A DNA stretch of 64,000 bases from Podocnemis expansa (GCA_007922195.1 ML682003.1:3676289-3740288); one strand, 5' to 3'. Shown: positions 46,621 to 57,129, counted from the first letter of the stretch. Numbers and translations are program-made. The notes: a model not told the origin generated them from the letters alone.

Positions 46621-46637
46621 ACCAGTCAAAGATAGAA

Positions 46638-47470
46638 TGAGATATGCCACATGATGTGATGCGCACATGTAGGACTCAAAGATCCTGAAAGGTGTATTGT
46701 TGGGGGGGTACTGATCATCTTTGTAGTGGAGATATGTTAGTAAGCTTTCCATCTATTGTGGCAAGGGCTGGTGTCATTTTGAGTCTGTGGCTTCTGGTCT
46801 GTGGAGAGCTTGCTTATGATGAGAATTTTGTCTAGGTTAGGGGATTTGTTTGAAGGCCGGAAGAAAGGGTTCAGGAAAGATTTCTTTCAGGATGAGGCTC
46901 CCATCCATTATGGGTTGTAATTGTTCAATGATGATATATAAGGGTGTTAGTGGGGAGTGGCACGTGACAACTAGGAATGTGCTACTGGAGGGCTCTCTCC
47001 CCACCCCATACTGAAGGAGGCTCCTTCAAGATATTAGGATGACCCGATCACGTTACGTGATCTACTTCTCCAGTGGAGTGTCCTCCTTTAGGAAGGTGAT
47101 TTTTATCTGTGTATCCCAGAGTTTTTCCTCAGAGAATACTCTGTGGTATCCGAGTGTTTAGCTTTAGAGAACAGATTTCTTTTTGTATTTAGGGCGGTCA
47201 GTGGTCTGAAGGTAAATTTAATGATCAGTGGATTTCTTTTGTACAGATGTCTGTAGGGTTACATTGCTGAATGTGATCATGGTATCCAGAAAGCTGATAA
47301 TGCTACAAGAGTGCTCCAGAGAGAGTTTGACAGATGAGTGGCAGCTGTTGACATTGTGATGGAAATCTGTGAAAGAGTTTAGGTCATCCGCCGAGAGGAT
47401 GAAAATATTAATCAATGTATTTCAGGAATTTTATTAGTTTTGTGGTGCATTTTTCCAGAAAATTCTTCCT
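46638..47470 (-). pseudogene. Penelope-like element, reverse transcriptase part
   Basis: Upstream half of the same Penelope-like element that ends at 40712, displaced by the DIRS insertion. The clearest coding piece is 47218-47415 on the minus strand: FTDFHHNVNSCHSSVKLSLE then IISFLDTMITFSN and VTLQTSVQKKSTDH, matching the FHP.IKFT.E.S...I.FLDT.V block and KPTDH box of Penelope reverse transcriptases. The remainder (46640-47215) follows the connecting region up to the endonuclease, with stops and frameshifts. The catalytic palm (YxDD) would lie upstream and is not present. Confidence 0.82.
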
Positions 47471-47573
47471 CATGGTAGCCTATGGCTTATTGGGGAGCCA
47501 TCTTCATTTCAATGGCCGTTCCCTGGTTTTGGCAAAGTGTTTGTTGCTGAATGTACAGTTGTTCTAGGCTAGG

Positions 47574-47746
47574 ATGAAATGGATAATTTCCAAAGGGATA
47601 GCCATGTTAGTCTAGTTCAGCAAAAAAGAAACAAGGAGTCGTGTGGCACTTTAAGACTAACAGATTTATTTTATAATATTTATTTTAAAATAAATATATT
47701 AGTCTTAAATTGCCACGACTCCTTGTTTCTTTTATGAAATGGATAA
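47574..47746. mobile_element. Penelope-type foldback insertion with 13 bp target duplication
   Basis: ATGAAATGGATAA is exactly duplicated at 47574-47586 and 47734-47746. Between them, TTCCAAAGGGATAGCCATGT to ACTTTAAGACTAACAGATTT is joined through an AT-rich turn to its reverse complement (ATTAGTCTTAAATTGCCACG, ACTCCTTGTTTCTTTT). 47677-47698 is a perfect AT-only palindrome at the turn. The inverted arms differ little, so this copy looks younger than most. It lies next to the Penelope-like element remnant. Confidence 0.88.
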
Positions 47747-47965
47747 GTTAGGTAATTTGTCTCTTGCAACACACATTAACTCCACATTTGTTCCACCTTG
47801 TGTTTACCGGTGATAGTCTGAGTAACTTCCCAGACATGAAGAAGAGCACCAAGTAAGCTCAAAAGCTTCACCATAGAAAGTGGTAAGAGATACTACCTAA
47901 CCCACTTTGTCTCACTAATATCCTGTGGCCCACATGACATCAACACTGGAAACAGGACCGTCCTA
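47747..47965 (+). repeat. Penelope-like element terminal repeat, forward copy
   Basis: ACATGAAGAAGAGCACCAAG, TAAGCTCAAAAGCTTCACCA, CCTAACCCACTTTGTCTCAC and TAATATCCTGTGGCCC follow the terminal repeat of this second Penelope-type family (GAAGAAGAGCTC..AAGCTCGAAAGCTT, then CTAATATCC). It is oriented opposite to 40185-40330. Confidence 0.65.
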
Positions 47966-48256
47966 GACCACAGGTTCTCAATCCCTTTTCTTCCCCTGGT
48001 ACACAGTTGGTGGTAAGGACAACTGTCCCAACACCGGAACCCCCAGCCACTGACAATAACCACCATCACTGAAAGTTTTGGCGGCAGCTCAAATCCTGCT
48101 TCCAATCCACTGTCCCAGCAGAAAAAAAGCTACTGCCAGGAGTTTCAGCAGCAGCTCAACTCGTGCAAGCTTCCACCACTGAAAAAAAGCCATTGCTGCT
48201 GGGGGCTCTGGCAGCAGTGCTTTAAGAGAAAAAAGAACAGCCGCACTCCCCCTCAC
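47966..48256. other. Unassigned sequence
   Basis: Contains GCAGCAGCTCAACTC-type text and a possible single hAT-like left end near 47971 (CAGGTTCTCAATCCC) without a partner. Confidence 0.3.
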
Positions 48257-48638
48257 ATAACTGAATGATGCTATCAAACCTCCCCTCACTCTTCTCTTCT
48301 ACAGACTAAGCAAGCCTCATTCCCTCAGTCCTTCCTCATGAGTCATGTGCTTCAGTCCCCTAATCATTTTTGTTGCCTTTCACTGCACTCTCTCCAATTT
48401 GTCCACATCCTTTCTATATCAGAGGTCCCTAAACTGGACCCAGTGTGACCCACCTGGACTCCAAATGTGGTCTCACCAGTGCTGAAGAGAGGGGGATAAT
48501 TACTTGCCCTCAATATGTCTGCAATGCAGCCTAATATGCCATTAGACTTTTTGGCAATAAGGACACACTGCTGACTCTAATCCATCTTCTTGTCCACTGT
48601 AACCCCCAGGTTATTTTCTAAAGAACTGCTGCCTCAGC
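48257..48638 (-). mobile_element. CR1 LINE, 3' region
   Basis: 3' part of a near full-length minus-strand CR1 (48257-51130). The plus strand reads ATCAAACCTCCCCTCACTCT, GTTGCCTTTCACTGCACTCT and CAATTTGTCCACATCC, the reverse of the C-terminal CR1 coding and 3' region. It is separated from the reverse transcriptase part by the hAT-like element at 48639-48836. Confidence 0.85.
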
Positions 48639-48836
48639 CAGTGTTTCCTGACCAGTGTGCCAAGGCACACAGGTGTGAAGTCAGGCCCAAGCATGCATGC
48701 CCCAGAATTTTTGGAAAAACCTCTCAAGAGTTCTGGATTAGCTTATGAGTTCATTTGGAGACTCCCTGGTGGTGTGCCTCAAAATAATTAACGGTATTAA
48801 GGTGTACCAAGATAGAGAAAAGGTTGTGAACCACTG
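48639..48836. mobile_element. hAT-like MITE inside CR1
   Basis: Left end CAGTGTTTCCTGACC, right end GGTTGTGAACCACTG. The flanks GCCTCAGC and GCCTAGTC share 5 of 8 bases. The interior TGTGCCAAGGCACACAGGTG and GGTGTGCCTCAAAATAATTA. It divides the CR1 text in its 3' half. Confidence 0.7.
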
Positions 48837-48886
48837 GCCTAGTCAGTTGGTCACCAGTCCATAGCTGTGCATGAGACTCTTCCATC

Positions 48887-49415
48887 CTACTTGTCCTTTT
48901 TGAACTTCATCAGACTTATTTTGGCCCAATCCTTCAACTTGTTAAAGTCCCTCTGTATCTTATCCCTACTCTCCAGGATATCTACCATTCCCCACAGCTT
49001 AGTCTTATTTGCAGACTTGCTGAGGGTGCAATCCACCCCATACTCCAGATCATTAATGAAGATGCTGAACAACTTTGCATCAGCACCAACCACCTCATGC
49101 ATTCCGCTTAATACTGGCCACCAACTAGACGTGAAGCCGTTGATAACTGCCTGTTGAGCCCAATGATCTTCTGCATACAGCACTACTCCTCCCCCTCTTC
49201 TTCCCTGCCGGTCCTTCCTGAACAATTTATACACATCCATGGCAGAGTTCCAGTCATGTAAGCTGTCTCACCATGTCTCTGTTATTCCAATTATACCATA
49301 GTTCCTTGTCTGCGCCAGTACTACCAATTCTTCCTGCTTGTTTCCCAGGCTGCTTGCATTTGGCTACAGGCACCTAAAATACCAGGCCAATTGCCTTACT
49401 TTCCCCTGTTGATTT
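48887..49415 (-). pseudogene. CR1 ORF2: endonuclease joined to reverse transcriptase by internal deletion
   Basis: The minus-strand frame 48887-49240 begins in the APE-type endonuclease (MDVYKLFRKDRQGRRGGGVV, LY) and passes directly into reverse transcriptase text (VINGFTSSWWPVLSG, then FSIFINDLEYGVDCTLSKSA and FNKLKDWAKISLMKF). Upstream, across a stop, 49241-49345 reads QEELVLAQTRNYGIIGITET and DSLHDWNSAM, the endonuclease active-site neighbourhood. The region normally between endonuclease and palm is missing, with a junction near 49165-49180. DD of the palm is not retained as YADD. Confidence 0.85.
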
Positions 49416-49656
49416 TCAGTTCTATTGCATCTACCTCCTTGCATTTTCTCCATGTGTTGTCCTCCCCCACTCACCTCAGGTATTAGGGCTTCATTAGGAC
49501 ACCTAAGACAATTATTTGATTTCCCTCCATGTTTCAACTACCCTCTCTTTTATCCCTGGTGTTACAGTCCCAGCACCCCCCCAAGTTCCATCTCTTCCCC
49601 CAGGTCTCCCACATTGTGACTTACCTATGGGCTTCAGTCGCCTTCCCCCTTCAAGC
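49416..49656 (-). mobile_element. CR1 inter-ORF and ORF2 5' region
   Basis: Connects ORF1 (ending near 49657) with the endonuclease part. CTCAGGTATTAGGGCTTCAT and related text carry no clean frame, consistent with decayed ORF2 start. No separate gene. Confidence 0.55.
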
Positions 49657-50703
49657 CTAGTTTAAAGCTCTCCTCACCAGGTTAGCCAGTCGAAGTCCAA
49701 ATATGCTCCCCTTCCTCAACAGGTGGAGTCCATCTCTCCCTAGCAGTCCTCCTTCCTGGAACAGCATCCCATGGTCAAGGAAGCCAAAGCCCTCCTGACA
49801 ACACCATCTTCGTAGCCATGCATTCACCTCCAGAATGCATCTGTCTCTGCTCAGGCCACTACCCTTGACTGGAACAATCGATGAGAACACCACTTGTGCT
49901 TCAAACTCCTTCGCCTGCTCTCCCAGAGCCCTGCAGTCACCTTTGATCTTCTGTGGATCACCTCTCGCAGTATCATTGGTTCACACTGGATGAGTAGCAT
50001 GCAGTAGTAGTCAGAGGGGCGGATGATTCTTGACAATCCCTTCATAACGTCTCGGATGCAAGCCCCCAGCAGGCAGCATACCTCCCGACAGATGGGTGCC
50101 TCCGTCCCCCTCAGAATTCAGTCCCCAAACCACCACCACCTGACGTTTTCTTCTGGGTGTGATGGTTGTGATCCTCCCAGCCTCGGGGGTGCATGGTGTC
50201 TCCTCTTCCACCTCACCCATTGTCTCCAGCGTGACGTAACGGCTCTTCACCACAATGGAGGGTGGGATGGGAGCAGGAGTGGAGCACTCGCTGCTGCCAG
50301 AGCTAACCAGCTGTCAGTGGCCTCCCCCTGACATAGGCATCCCATCCTTCTCCAGTGGTGCAGCAGAAGTCTTCGGCACCTAGACAGCATTCTCATCCTT
50401 GCATGTCTCCTTGTGGATGCTATCAAGGAACTTCTCCAAGGCACGGATACTCCTGAGCCTAGACACCTCCTCCTGTAACTCTCCTACCTGCCTCCTGAGA
50501 GATTCCACCAGAAGACAACTATCACACTGAATGATCTCCAGAGCCTGATTGTCTGTGACAGGGAAATGCAGGCCACAGTCCCAACAAGTCCACTCCAGGA
50601 TCTGGGTAGAGATATCCATGATCAGGATGACTGTCTGGCTACAGACACAGGTGGAGGAGACAGAAAGGGCGCTGGCACAAGCCGTGCGGCTCCTCTTCAC
50701 CAT
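49657..50703 (-). pseudogene. CR1 ORF1 with Cys-rich motif, coiled coil and SGNH esterase
   Basis: From ATG at 50703: a Cys-rich block (WTCWDCGLHF, IIQCDSCLL), then a short heptad region (VESLRRQVGELQEEVSRLRS), followed in the same frame by TAG at 50382 and a second stop, and by RKRQVVVVWGLNSEGDGG, where SGNH esterases have a GDS box. After two frameshifts (50045, 49893) come VFSSIVPVKGSGLSRD, WCCQEGFGFLDHGMLFQEGG and LLGRDGLHLLRKGSIFGLRL, the DGLHL block with the catalytic His region. ORF1 of CR1 is known to encode a Cys-rich domain and an esterase, likely acting in particle assembly. Two in-frame stops and two frameshifts make this copy dead. Confidence 0.85.
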
Positions 50704-51130
50704 TGTGTCTTCACCAACTTCTTCCCAAACTCCCTCTCAAACTTCCCTGTTTGCAGTCCCCGTGGTCGCTCAGCCACTGGCTTTTAAGGCCTTCTCTGCC
50801 TAGGTCAGCGCTTGACCCTCGTTAAGCACACTGGGGAAAGATGAAGGATGATCACAAGGCTGATCGAGGCTGATCAAAGGTGAGCAGGGAACAATGGTAC
50901 AAACACCCCCCAGACAATCACACAATCACAGTCCCAGTTCCCACAGTAACTGACAACTAACAGAAATCACCTGTAGAGCAGGACAAAAACACACAATCAG
51001 CAATTCACTCACCCAAGCTTCACTTTCTCCCTCGCTCCTTCAGCTGGGGGGGATCACCTTCGCCTCCTTCTCAGGGCTTCGCCAACTGTTTCCCTCTCAA
51101 AGTCCCCTGTTTGCAGTCCCCTTGTTGGTT
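50704..51130 (-). mobile_element. CR1 5' untranslated region with an internal repeat
   Basis: The text CTCTCAAACTTCCCTGTTTG with CAGTCCCCGTGG at 50737-50766 recurs as CTCTCAAAGTCCCCTGTTTG with CAGTCCCCTTGTTGG at 51094-51126, about 357 bp apart. Repeats of this kind in the 5' region of an otherwise complete CR1 suggest tandem promoter units. It also carries GATCACAAGGCTGATCGAGG and GATCAAAGGTGAGCAGG. Most CR1 copies lose this end, so retention is notable. The exact 5' end is uncertain. Confidence 0.6.
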
Positions 51131-54100
51131 ATACTTTTCTTTCATTGGTAACCGTTTCCTGTTTCTATCATCCTTGCTTGGTTACACTGTAATCTCTGGA
51201 GTTTTTTTTTGTTTTTTTTAGCAATGAACCAATTCTTGTTTGATTATAAATTCATTGCAGTGCTGTCGTCATGGTAAAGCGAAGTGGGCATCCTCCACTG
51301 AGCCGACTGACTGGTGGGTACCCTAACTCTCTGGAGACAGCAGACTTGGTATGTCTCTGGGCATCAGTGACAGGGGTTGGATGTGGCAGGGAGATGCTGC
51401 TGGAGAGTCTGGGAACTGAAGTTCACACAGGGTTCAACTGGCAGGGTCCTAAGGAGCTTGTCTGGCCAGGTAAAAGACTGGGGGTGTGGGGAGCTCCCCC
51501 AACAGCTAATTCCTTATTTGCTATAGCAGGTGGGTAACAGGATGGTTTACAATTCTGCACACCCAAGGAAACATCACATTGTCCATCTCAGTTAAGAAAG
51601 CAGTTTCTCCAGCAAACTACAAGCCATCCAAAGCCAAAGAAGTGCTGGCATTTTCACATTTCCTCCTCAAATAAACACTGCCTATCTGTTTAAAAAATAG
51701 GTTTAAAGGGATTTCTAAGATCTCTGTAGATTAGAAGAGAATTTAAAACCTCAAGATGGAACTACCTTGTTTTACATCCTGTATAGACTTAACCGCATGC
51801 AAACACTAATAAAGTAATTATCCATACAAGTTTTGATGAAAAAATGTTAGAGTTTCCTTCTGGATCGCTCTACTCCCTTGAAAGACTCCCTCCACTTTCT
51901 GTTTCTATTCTAGAGGATGGGATGAGAGTGTCTTTCAGTTACTTTTATTTGAAGTCACTAGGTTTTAATTTGATAAAAGACTACGAAATTCAGTTTATGT
52001 TTCACAGAAAGTGAAGTCATTTGTTCTGCAGCTTGGAAACTATCAACACTTTTGAACAAGCAGGTACCGCACTTGTGCCAAGTTCAACCCTTGTGCTCTT
52101 TTTTCACTTTCCAGATTTAACAGCTGTGACCTTTAAGACCTTCCAATGTCCATCTGTAAACCCCTTCTTCAGAGAAGCCTGGTGACAGTGCAAGACACAG
52201 ATGGTGCAATAGTCAGCTATCACTCCAGGGCCCCCAGTCAGATATCAGGAGCGCATAGGGAGCGGATAAGATGCCGACCACAGATGTTCTTCCAGCGCAT
52301 GGCAGTCCCACAGTAACATACTTCACAGAGGCCTCCCAGTAGCTCACTGAAGTTCAGCTATTAGTCAAATGAAAATGGAAACAGCATGCCAAGTTTAAAG
52401 CCTGGATTCTATAAATCTTGCGCAAATCAACCTAGCAGTACTCAGGAATCACCGATTACCAACAAACCACAACCTCATCCTTGGCATCCAACTGCACACA
52501 TTTCATGGTCATGACAGGGATCCTGCATGAAGGGGAGAGGGAATGCTATTTACCAAGCCAGTGAAGACCATGAAATCTGTGCAAGCAGAAACAATTCTGG
52601 CTTCCTCTCCTGTGTGAGCAATACAGGCTGGCTGGTGGAAGGAGACATTTTGGAGTTTGTCTAAGGCAGTCTCAATGTTAACATGATAAGTCATGGTGGG
52701 GGCAGAACCAGGCCGGCGTAACACGGTATGCCCAGTAAGTCTTGCAGAGGGGTCCTGACGTTTGAGGGGTGCCAAAATGGGAAGCGCACCACTGCGCCAC
52801 ACTATTAGGTCACTCTTCTGCACTGGTGTCTGTGGCACTTGCAGCGGGGCGCCAGAAATGCTAGCACCATTCCTGGGGCAGAAGACTATCTGTAGCTATA
52901 GACAGGTAAATCACTTGCACCCCTCCACCCGACGTGATTTGATAAGTGACTAAGAGAAAGACTTTCTTATGTAAGACAGTCGTTATCAGTTTAGAGATAG
53001 TAACAGACCCTCAAACGTATTGTACAAGTTTCTTTGTTGGTTTGCTCTGATGTAAGACAATCAAATGTAAAAGTCAAAGAAATTTCTCTAGTAAGAAAGG
53101 AGGCCTGGAAGCCATACTACAAAATGCAAAGCTTCGCCACACTGCTCCACAGGGTCAGAACTTCCCGAGTGCCAGGCAGAGAATTTGAATCTAAAAAAAT
53201 CCCAATCAGTCTGTAAAGCGAGGATTAAAAACCACAGCTGAGTGCAGCCATAAGGAGTTGATACAGACACCCCCTGAAATGACTCAGCCCGTATCTTTAT
53301 GATACCTCAAGGTGGTACTTATTCAATACTAAACAAGTTAATTCCAATCATCTTGGAAGCAGATGAAGTAAATAAATTCACAGTGATTGAGAAAGCCAAT
53401 TGCATCGCTCCTCGAAAAGACAATGGGGAGGGGGACAAGTCAAAGGCTCCACGTTCTGGAAAGAACTACTTATTAGCATGCACAAGATTACAGATAGGCT
53501 ATGGAAGCACAGGGTATCAAGTGATACGAGTTTCCTTTGATTACAGGGACTCCAGTTTTAAACAGATATTAAGAGGCAAATACACCCCCCCCACAAACCC
53601 AAAAAGTCCATTTCGTTTTCCCAGCTGACTCTCATACCTGCCAATCCTTCTCATTTTCATAGTAAGAGAAAACACAAGTAGTTCCTTGTAAAATATATTT
53701 CATGCTGAAAAGCCCCACATTGGTTTAAATCTGACAAAAGGTGTGCTCCTTGCTCCAAAGGGCATTAACTGTTTGCCCTAAAACATAGGATGAAAGACTA
53801 AACTGTGATTCTCTGCCCTGTGGCCACTGTCTCTGATGCAAAGAACCTATTATTTCTTTATTTACTGGGACAGTCACTATATTACTGACACTTTCTAAAC
53901 ACTGAAGAAAATCACACCCTAAGAGCAGACAAGACGACAGGTGAAATAAAAGGAAAAAGGAACAACAGGCCATTTATGTACAGGTGTATACATTTATATT
54001 CACTGTTGTTGGATTTGGAGAGGGACTTAACTGTGGGTAGGGCAACAGCCTTGTGGATAAGACCTGGAAGGTCACACCACTCACAGGGGATGATGGAAGA

Positions 54101-55575
54101 TGCAACTGGGAGCAACCGAACAGCAAAATTTTAACCCTCCTCTTTTTGGTCCATGCAGGGGTACCACAATACAGAATAGGCTTCCCTTGACACACATACC
54201 AAGCTAAATATTCCGGTCTGAACGGAAGACTGATCAGCATAAAACAAGTATGCATCTCTCTCACTGTCACACATGCCTATGCAAAAGAAATGATATTGCT
54301 CTTCTCATTAGAAATAACTTTGACATTAGCTAACTACATTTGTAACAGGCTCGAGGTCTTATTTAGGAGAGCAACAAATCATGTGGCCAAAAGACGCTGG
54401 CTGCTGTGGATCATCTTCACCCCAGGGCTGCACCTGCCTTTCTCCAAGTCATGATGGTCACAGATTTCAACCCTCAAGGCATTCATGCCAAAGTCAATGA
54501 TGAATTTATGCTTATTGTTACCAACTGTTGACTGTGTGCACACTGTCCCAGCTCTGAGCAGATAACCAAGACACCAAGCCATGATCAGATTATCCAATAA
54601 GACCAGAGATCTCTCTGATCACTATGGCACCAGGTCAGGTTAATTGCCAAAGGAGCGTGGTAAAAAAAAAACACACCTCATATGTGCTACTAGTACACTT
54701 AATACAGGGTTCAACCAATCCAGGGCGTGGCACCTAGTTGAACTGCAGTACTTGAGAAGGGGAATGCCCGCTGGCACCTATAAAAAAAGCTGACACTTTT
54801 GGTGCCACAGCCTCTCCCCGCTTCCCCCACTGCTGCCAAAAGCATCCTGGACAGCCCCTTTTCAGCAGCAGGGACCTTTTGTGTGCCACACTGCTGCCAA
54901 AACTGGTGCTAGCAGCTTTTCTTCAGTCAGGTGGAGCATTCTGAAGCACTGCCGCACACGTGGACACCTTAGTTTTTAGGCTAACCCTAGGTGTGAGACA
55001 TTTTTCAAGGTCTGACTTAATACATGTATGTCCCCAACAACAGATTATCTCAGTAAATGGCAGAACTTTCCAAAGACAGCCCCCTTGAGACCCTCCTTCA
55101 TAGTTGCATATCGCCCCTCTGATGTGTGTAGTTCCCACCCTCTGACATGATAAGACACCACATTTTACCTTGTCCGGATGGCTCGATTAAAACATTTCTT
55201 TCCATCATATTGTGGATCTGAAGGGTCAGTGAGCTCTCATTACCCCTGGGGTACTGAACTGTTCTGAAATGTGCTGTGCAAGTCCTCTGGACCTAGTGCA
55301 CCATTGGAAATGTGCGTGTTTGCCAGTTTCTGCAAACTTACAGCCACTGATTCCTGCTAACTTTGCCGTCTACTTGCAGGGCTTGCCTACTACCTTAGCT
55401 TAGGCCTTAAACTGGCCTGTTATACTAAGCCTCGTGTCCCAGGTTCTCACCTTCTACTGCACTTGCTGCACCATAACATTTCATATGTCTCTGTGGATCA
55501 CAATTAGTGGCTCAGCACACTGACCCCAGAATTATTCGTGAGCAGACTAATGGTCTAAAGTCTGAGTCATTATTT
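51131..55575. other. Unassigned sequence
   Basis: About 4.4 kb with no confident repeat or gene. It includes an A-run (54661-54670), GTTTTTTTTTGTTTTTTTTA-like text near 51201, and GCTGCCAAAAGC/GCTGCCAAAAC repeats near 54830-54910. Frames at 52509-52838, 53299-53628 and 54379-54597 carry no domain and lack splice context. Confidence 0.45.
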
Positions 55576-55815
55576 GTCCACAGGTAGGATGTGGGGACTG
55601 GGACTCAAGAGACCTGTGTTCTGTACCTGGCTCACACTGGGCCAGTCACTTCTCCTCCTCACCCATTTACCCACCCTGTCTACTTAGACTGTAAACTCTA
55701 TGAGGAAGGATCTGTTTCCTACAGCATTTTGGCTAGAACCCAGTGGCGGGTGGGGCCCACCCCCGATCTCAGTTGGGGATCTCTAGCCTCTATGATCATT
55801 CAAATAACAATTCTG
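55576..55815 (+). repeat. MIR-like SINE with 3' tail
   Basis: GACTCAAGAGACCTGTGTTC, GGGCCAGTCACTTCTC, GTCTACTTAGACTGTAAACT, GAGGAAGGATCTGTTTCCT and CCCCGATCTCAGTTGGGGAT follow the order of the sauropsid repeat in which a MIR-type core precedes 'agactgtaaactctt' and 'gatctcggttgggg'. The 58880-59105 copy is similar. Confidence 0.7.
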
Positions 55816-56202
55816 GAATAAGCTACCGTGGCATCCAGGAGCACCAGAAGTTTCTCGAGACTCACAAGTGATTTCAGTTGTCTTTAGAGTAGACATCTAG
55901 TAAGAACCTTGGAGAGCACTACTCCCTCACCACTCATTGTTATTGGTCAGGTCAACCACCTGGGATTACCATTCGTGCTGGAATTAATGTTAACTGTAAA
56001 CTGTAAAACATTATATGCCTTGTGTCTTTAAAAGAAAGCTGAGGTCTTCACAGGCTCCCAAGGCAAAACAAGTAACAGGACAAAGCATGGTCAAGAAGGT
56101 CAACACCACAGTTGGACAGTCTCGGAGAAGAAGGGTGGCTTATCTGGGGATACAAGCAGCAAATCAGAACAGGAACACATCAGCTGATAGTTTGCTCAGA
56201 AC
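55816..56202. other. Unassigned sequence
   Basis: No gene or named repeat. Confidence 0.35.
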
Positions 56203-56210
56203 CACAGCAT

Positions 56211-56392
56211 CACTGTCCCCTCTAAGCTGCGCGCGTGTGCGCGCGCACACAGGTCATGAAACCTGTGCACACAACAAAATGAAGAGTGCACAAAAAAATT
56301 CAATTGTGCTAATACTGGTGCTCACAAAGAAATGTTTTTGTGCACACAAAGAAATTGTCTGCACACACAGTCTATGAGTAGAGGGAACATTG
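56211..56392. mobile_element. hAT-like MITE, 8 bp target duplication
   Basis: 182 bp, left end CACTGTCCCCTCTA and right end TAGAGGGAACATTG (12 of 14 inverted). Flanks CACAGCAT (56203-56210) and CACAGCAC (56393-56400) match at 7 of 8. The interior holds an alternating GC/GT/CA block (56227-56250) and several TGTGCACAC motifs. Confidence 0.85.
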
Positions 56393-56400
56393 CACAGCAC

Positions 56401-56796
56401 TAGCGTAATCATGAGATCATTTAGCAATAGACTATCCCACAAATACCACTTCTGGGGAGAATGCATGGGATGGGAATAAACCAGGCACAATGAAATCTCA
56501 AATGCTAAGACTGAGACAGGTAAAGCCAGGGGAGAACAGATCCACAAAGGTTGGGGCTCTGACAACTGCACTGCCAAAAGATTTGGAGAAGAAAAATAAA
56601 CAGTCTCCACAAACTCAAGGTACTTTTTATTCATTTTGGCAAGCCCAAAGTCAGGGCTAACAAGATGGGTTTTTGCAGATTGTCTGGTCAGACATGTCAT
56701 GCAAACCATTTTTGGTTTAGTTTGATCTTCTCTCTCTAGGTTTAATTAATTTCATTTTTAATTGGGCCACTTAGGTCTTAGCTCATTTGCGAATTT

Positions 56797-56797
<1 letters not shown>
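56401..56797. other. Unassigned sequence
   Basis: The 151-codon minus frame at 56254-56709 extends through the MITE and shows no domain. Confidence 0.35.

Positions 56798-56834
<37 letters not shown>
56798..56834 (+). repeat. CA microsatellite
   Basis: About 18 uninterrupted CA units ending in CACCCC. Likely length-variable between individuals. Confidence 0.97.
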
Positions 56835-56835
<1 letters not shown>

Positions 56836-57129
56836 CTACCTTCTTAATCAAAAAGGCATGAACTAGAGCCCTCAGTCATATGGTATGTTCCTATCAGGTC
56901 CAATGAGTGTGCAAGAAACACGAGCAGCTCATGAACAAGAGCTCAGATTAAAGGGCATAAGCACGTTCAACAGGAAGTTAGCATTCATAGGGTTGCCTGT
57001 ATCCTGTGACTTGATGAGATTTTAAAGCAGAGGCAAAGGGCCTGCAGAGTGTGGTGGGGCCTGGGTCTGGCCCCCAAGGGCAGAGAATAATTTGCCATTC
57101 AGCCACTCTCTGCGCCCATCTCTCCTCTA
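56835..57129. other. Unassigned sequence
   Basis: No gene or named repeat. Confidence 0.35.

Larger units (their letters stand above)
40713..46637 (-). mobile_element. DIRS-type tyrosine-recombinase retrotransposon
   Basis: About 5.9 kb, coded on the minus strand. Order from 46637 to 40713 is inverted terminal repeat, gag-like gene, reverse transcriptase/RNase H, tyrosine recombinase, internal complementary region, inverted terminal repeat, as in DIRS1-class elements. It sits inside a Penelope-like element: the sequence before it (ends GCACTGAA) and after it (starts TGAGATATGCC) join into continuous Penelope text, and no target duplication longer than two or three bases is visible. DIRS elements integrate through a circular intermediate and a tyrosine recombinase, which gives no long duplication. 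Frameshifts and lost catalytic residues make it non-autonomous now, though both ends and the circular-junction template remain readable. Confidence 0.93.

Noticed and set aside
56254..56709. 151-codon minus-strand open frame
   Set aside because: Runs into a MITE with alternating CA/GT sequence and has no domain. The frame is a by-product of that composition.
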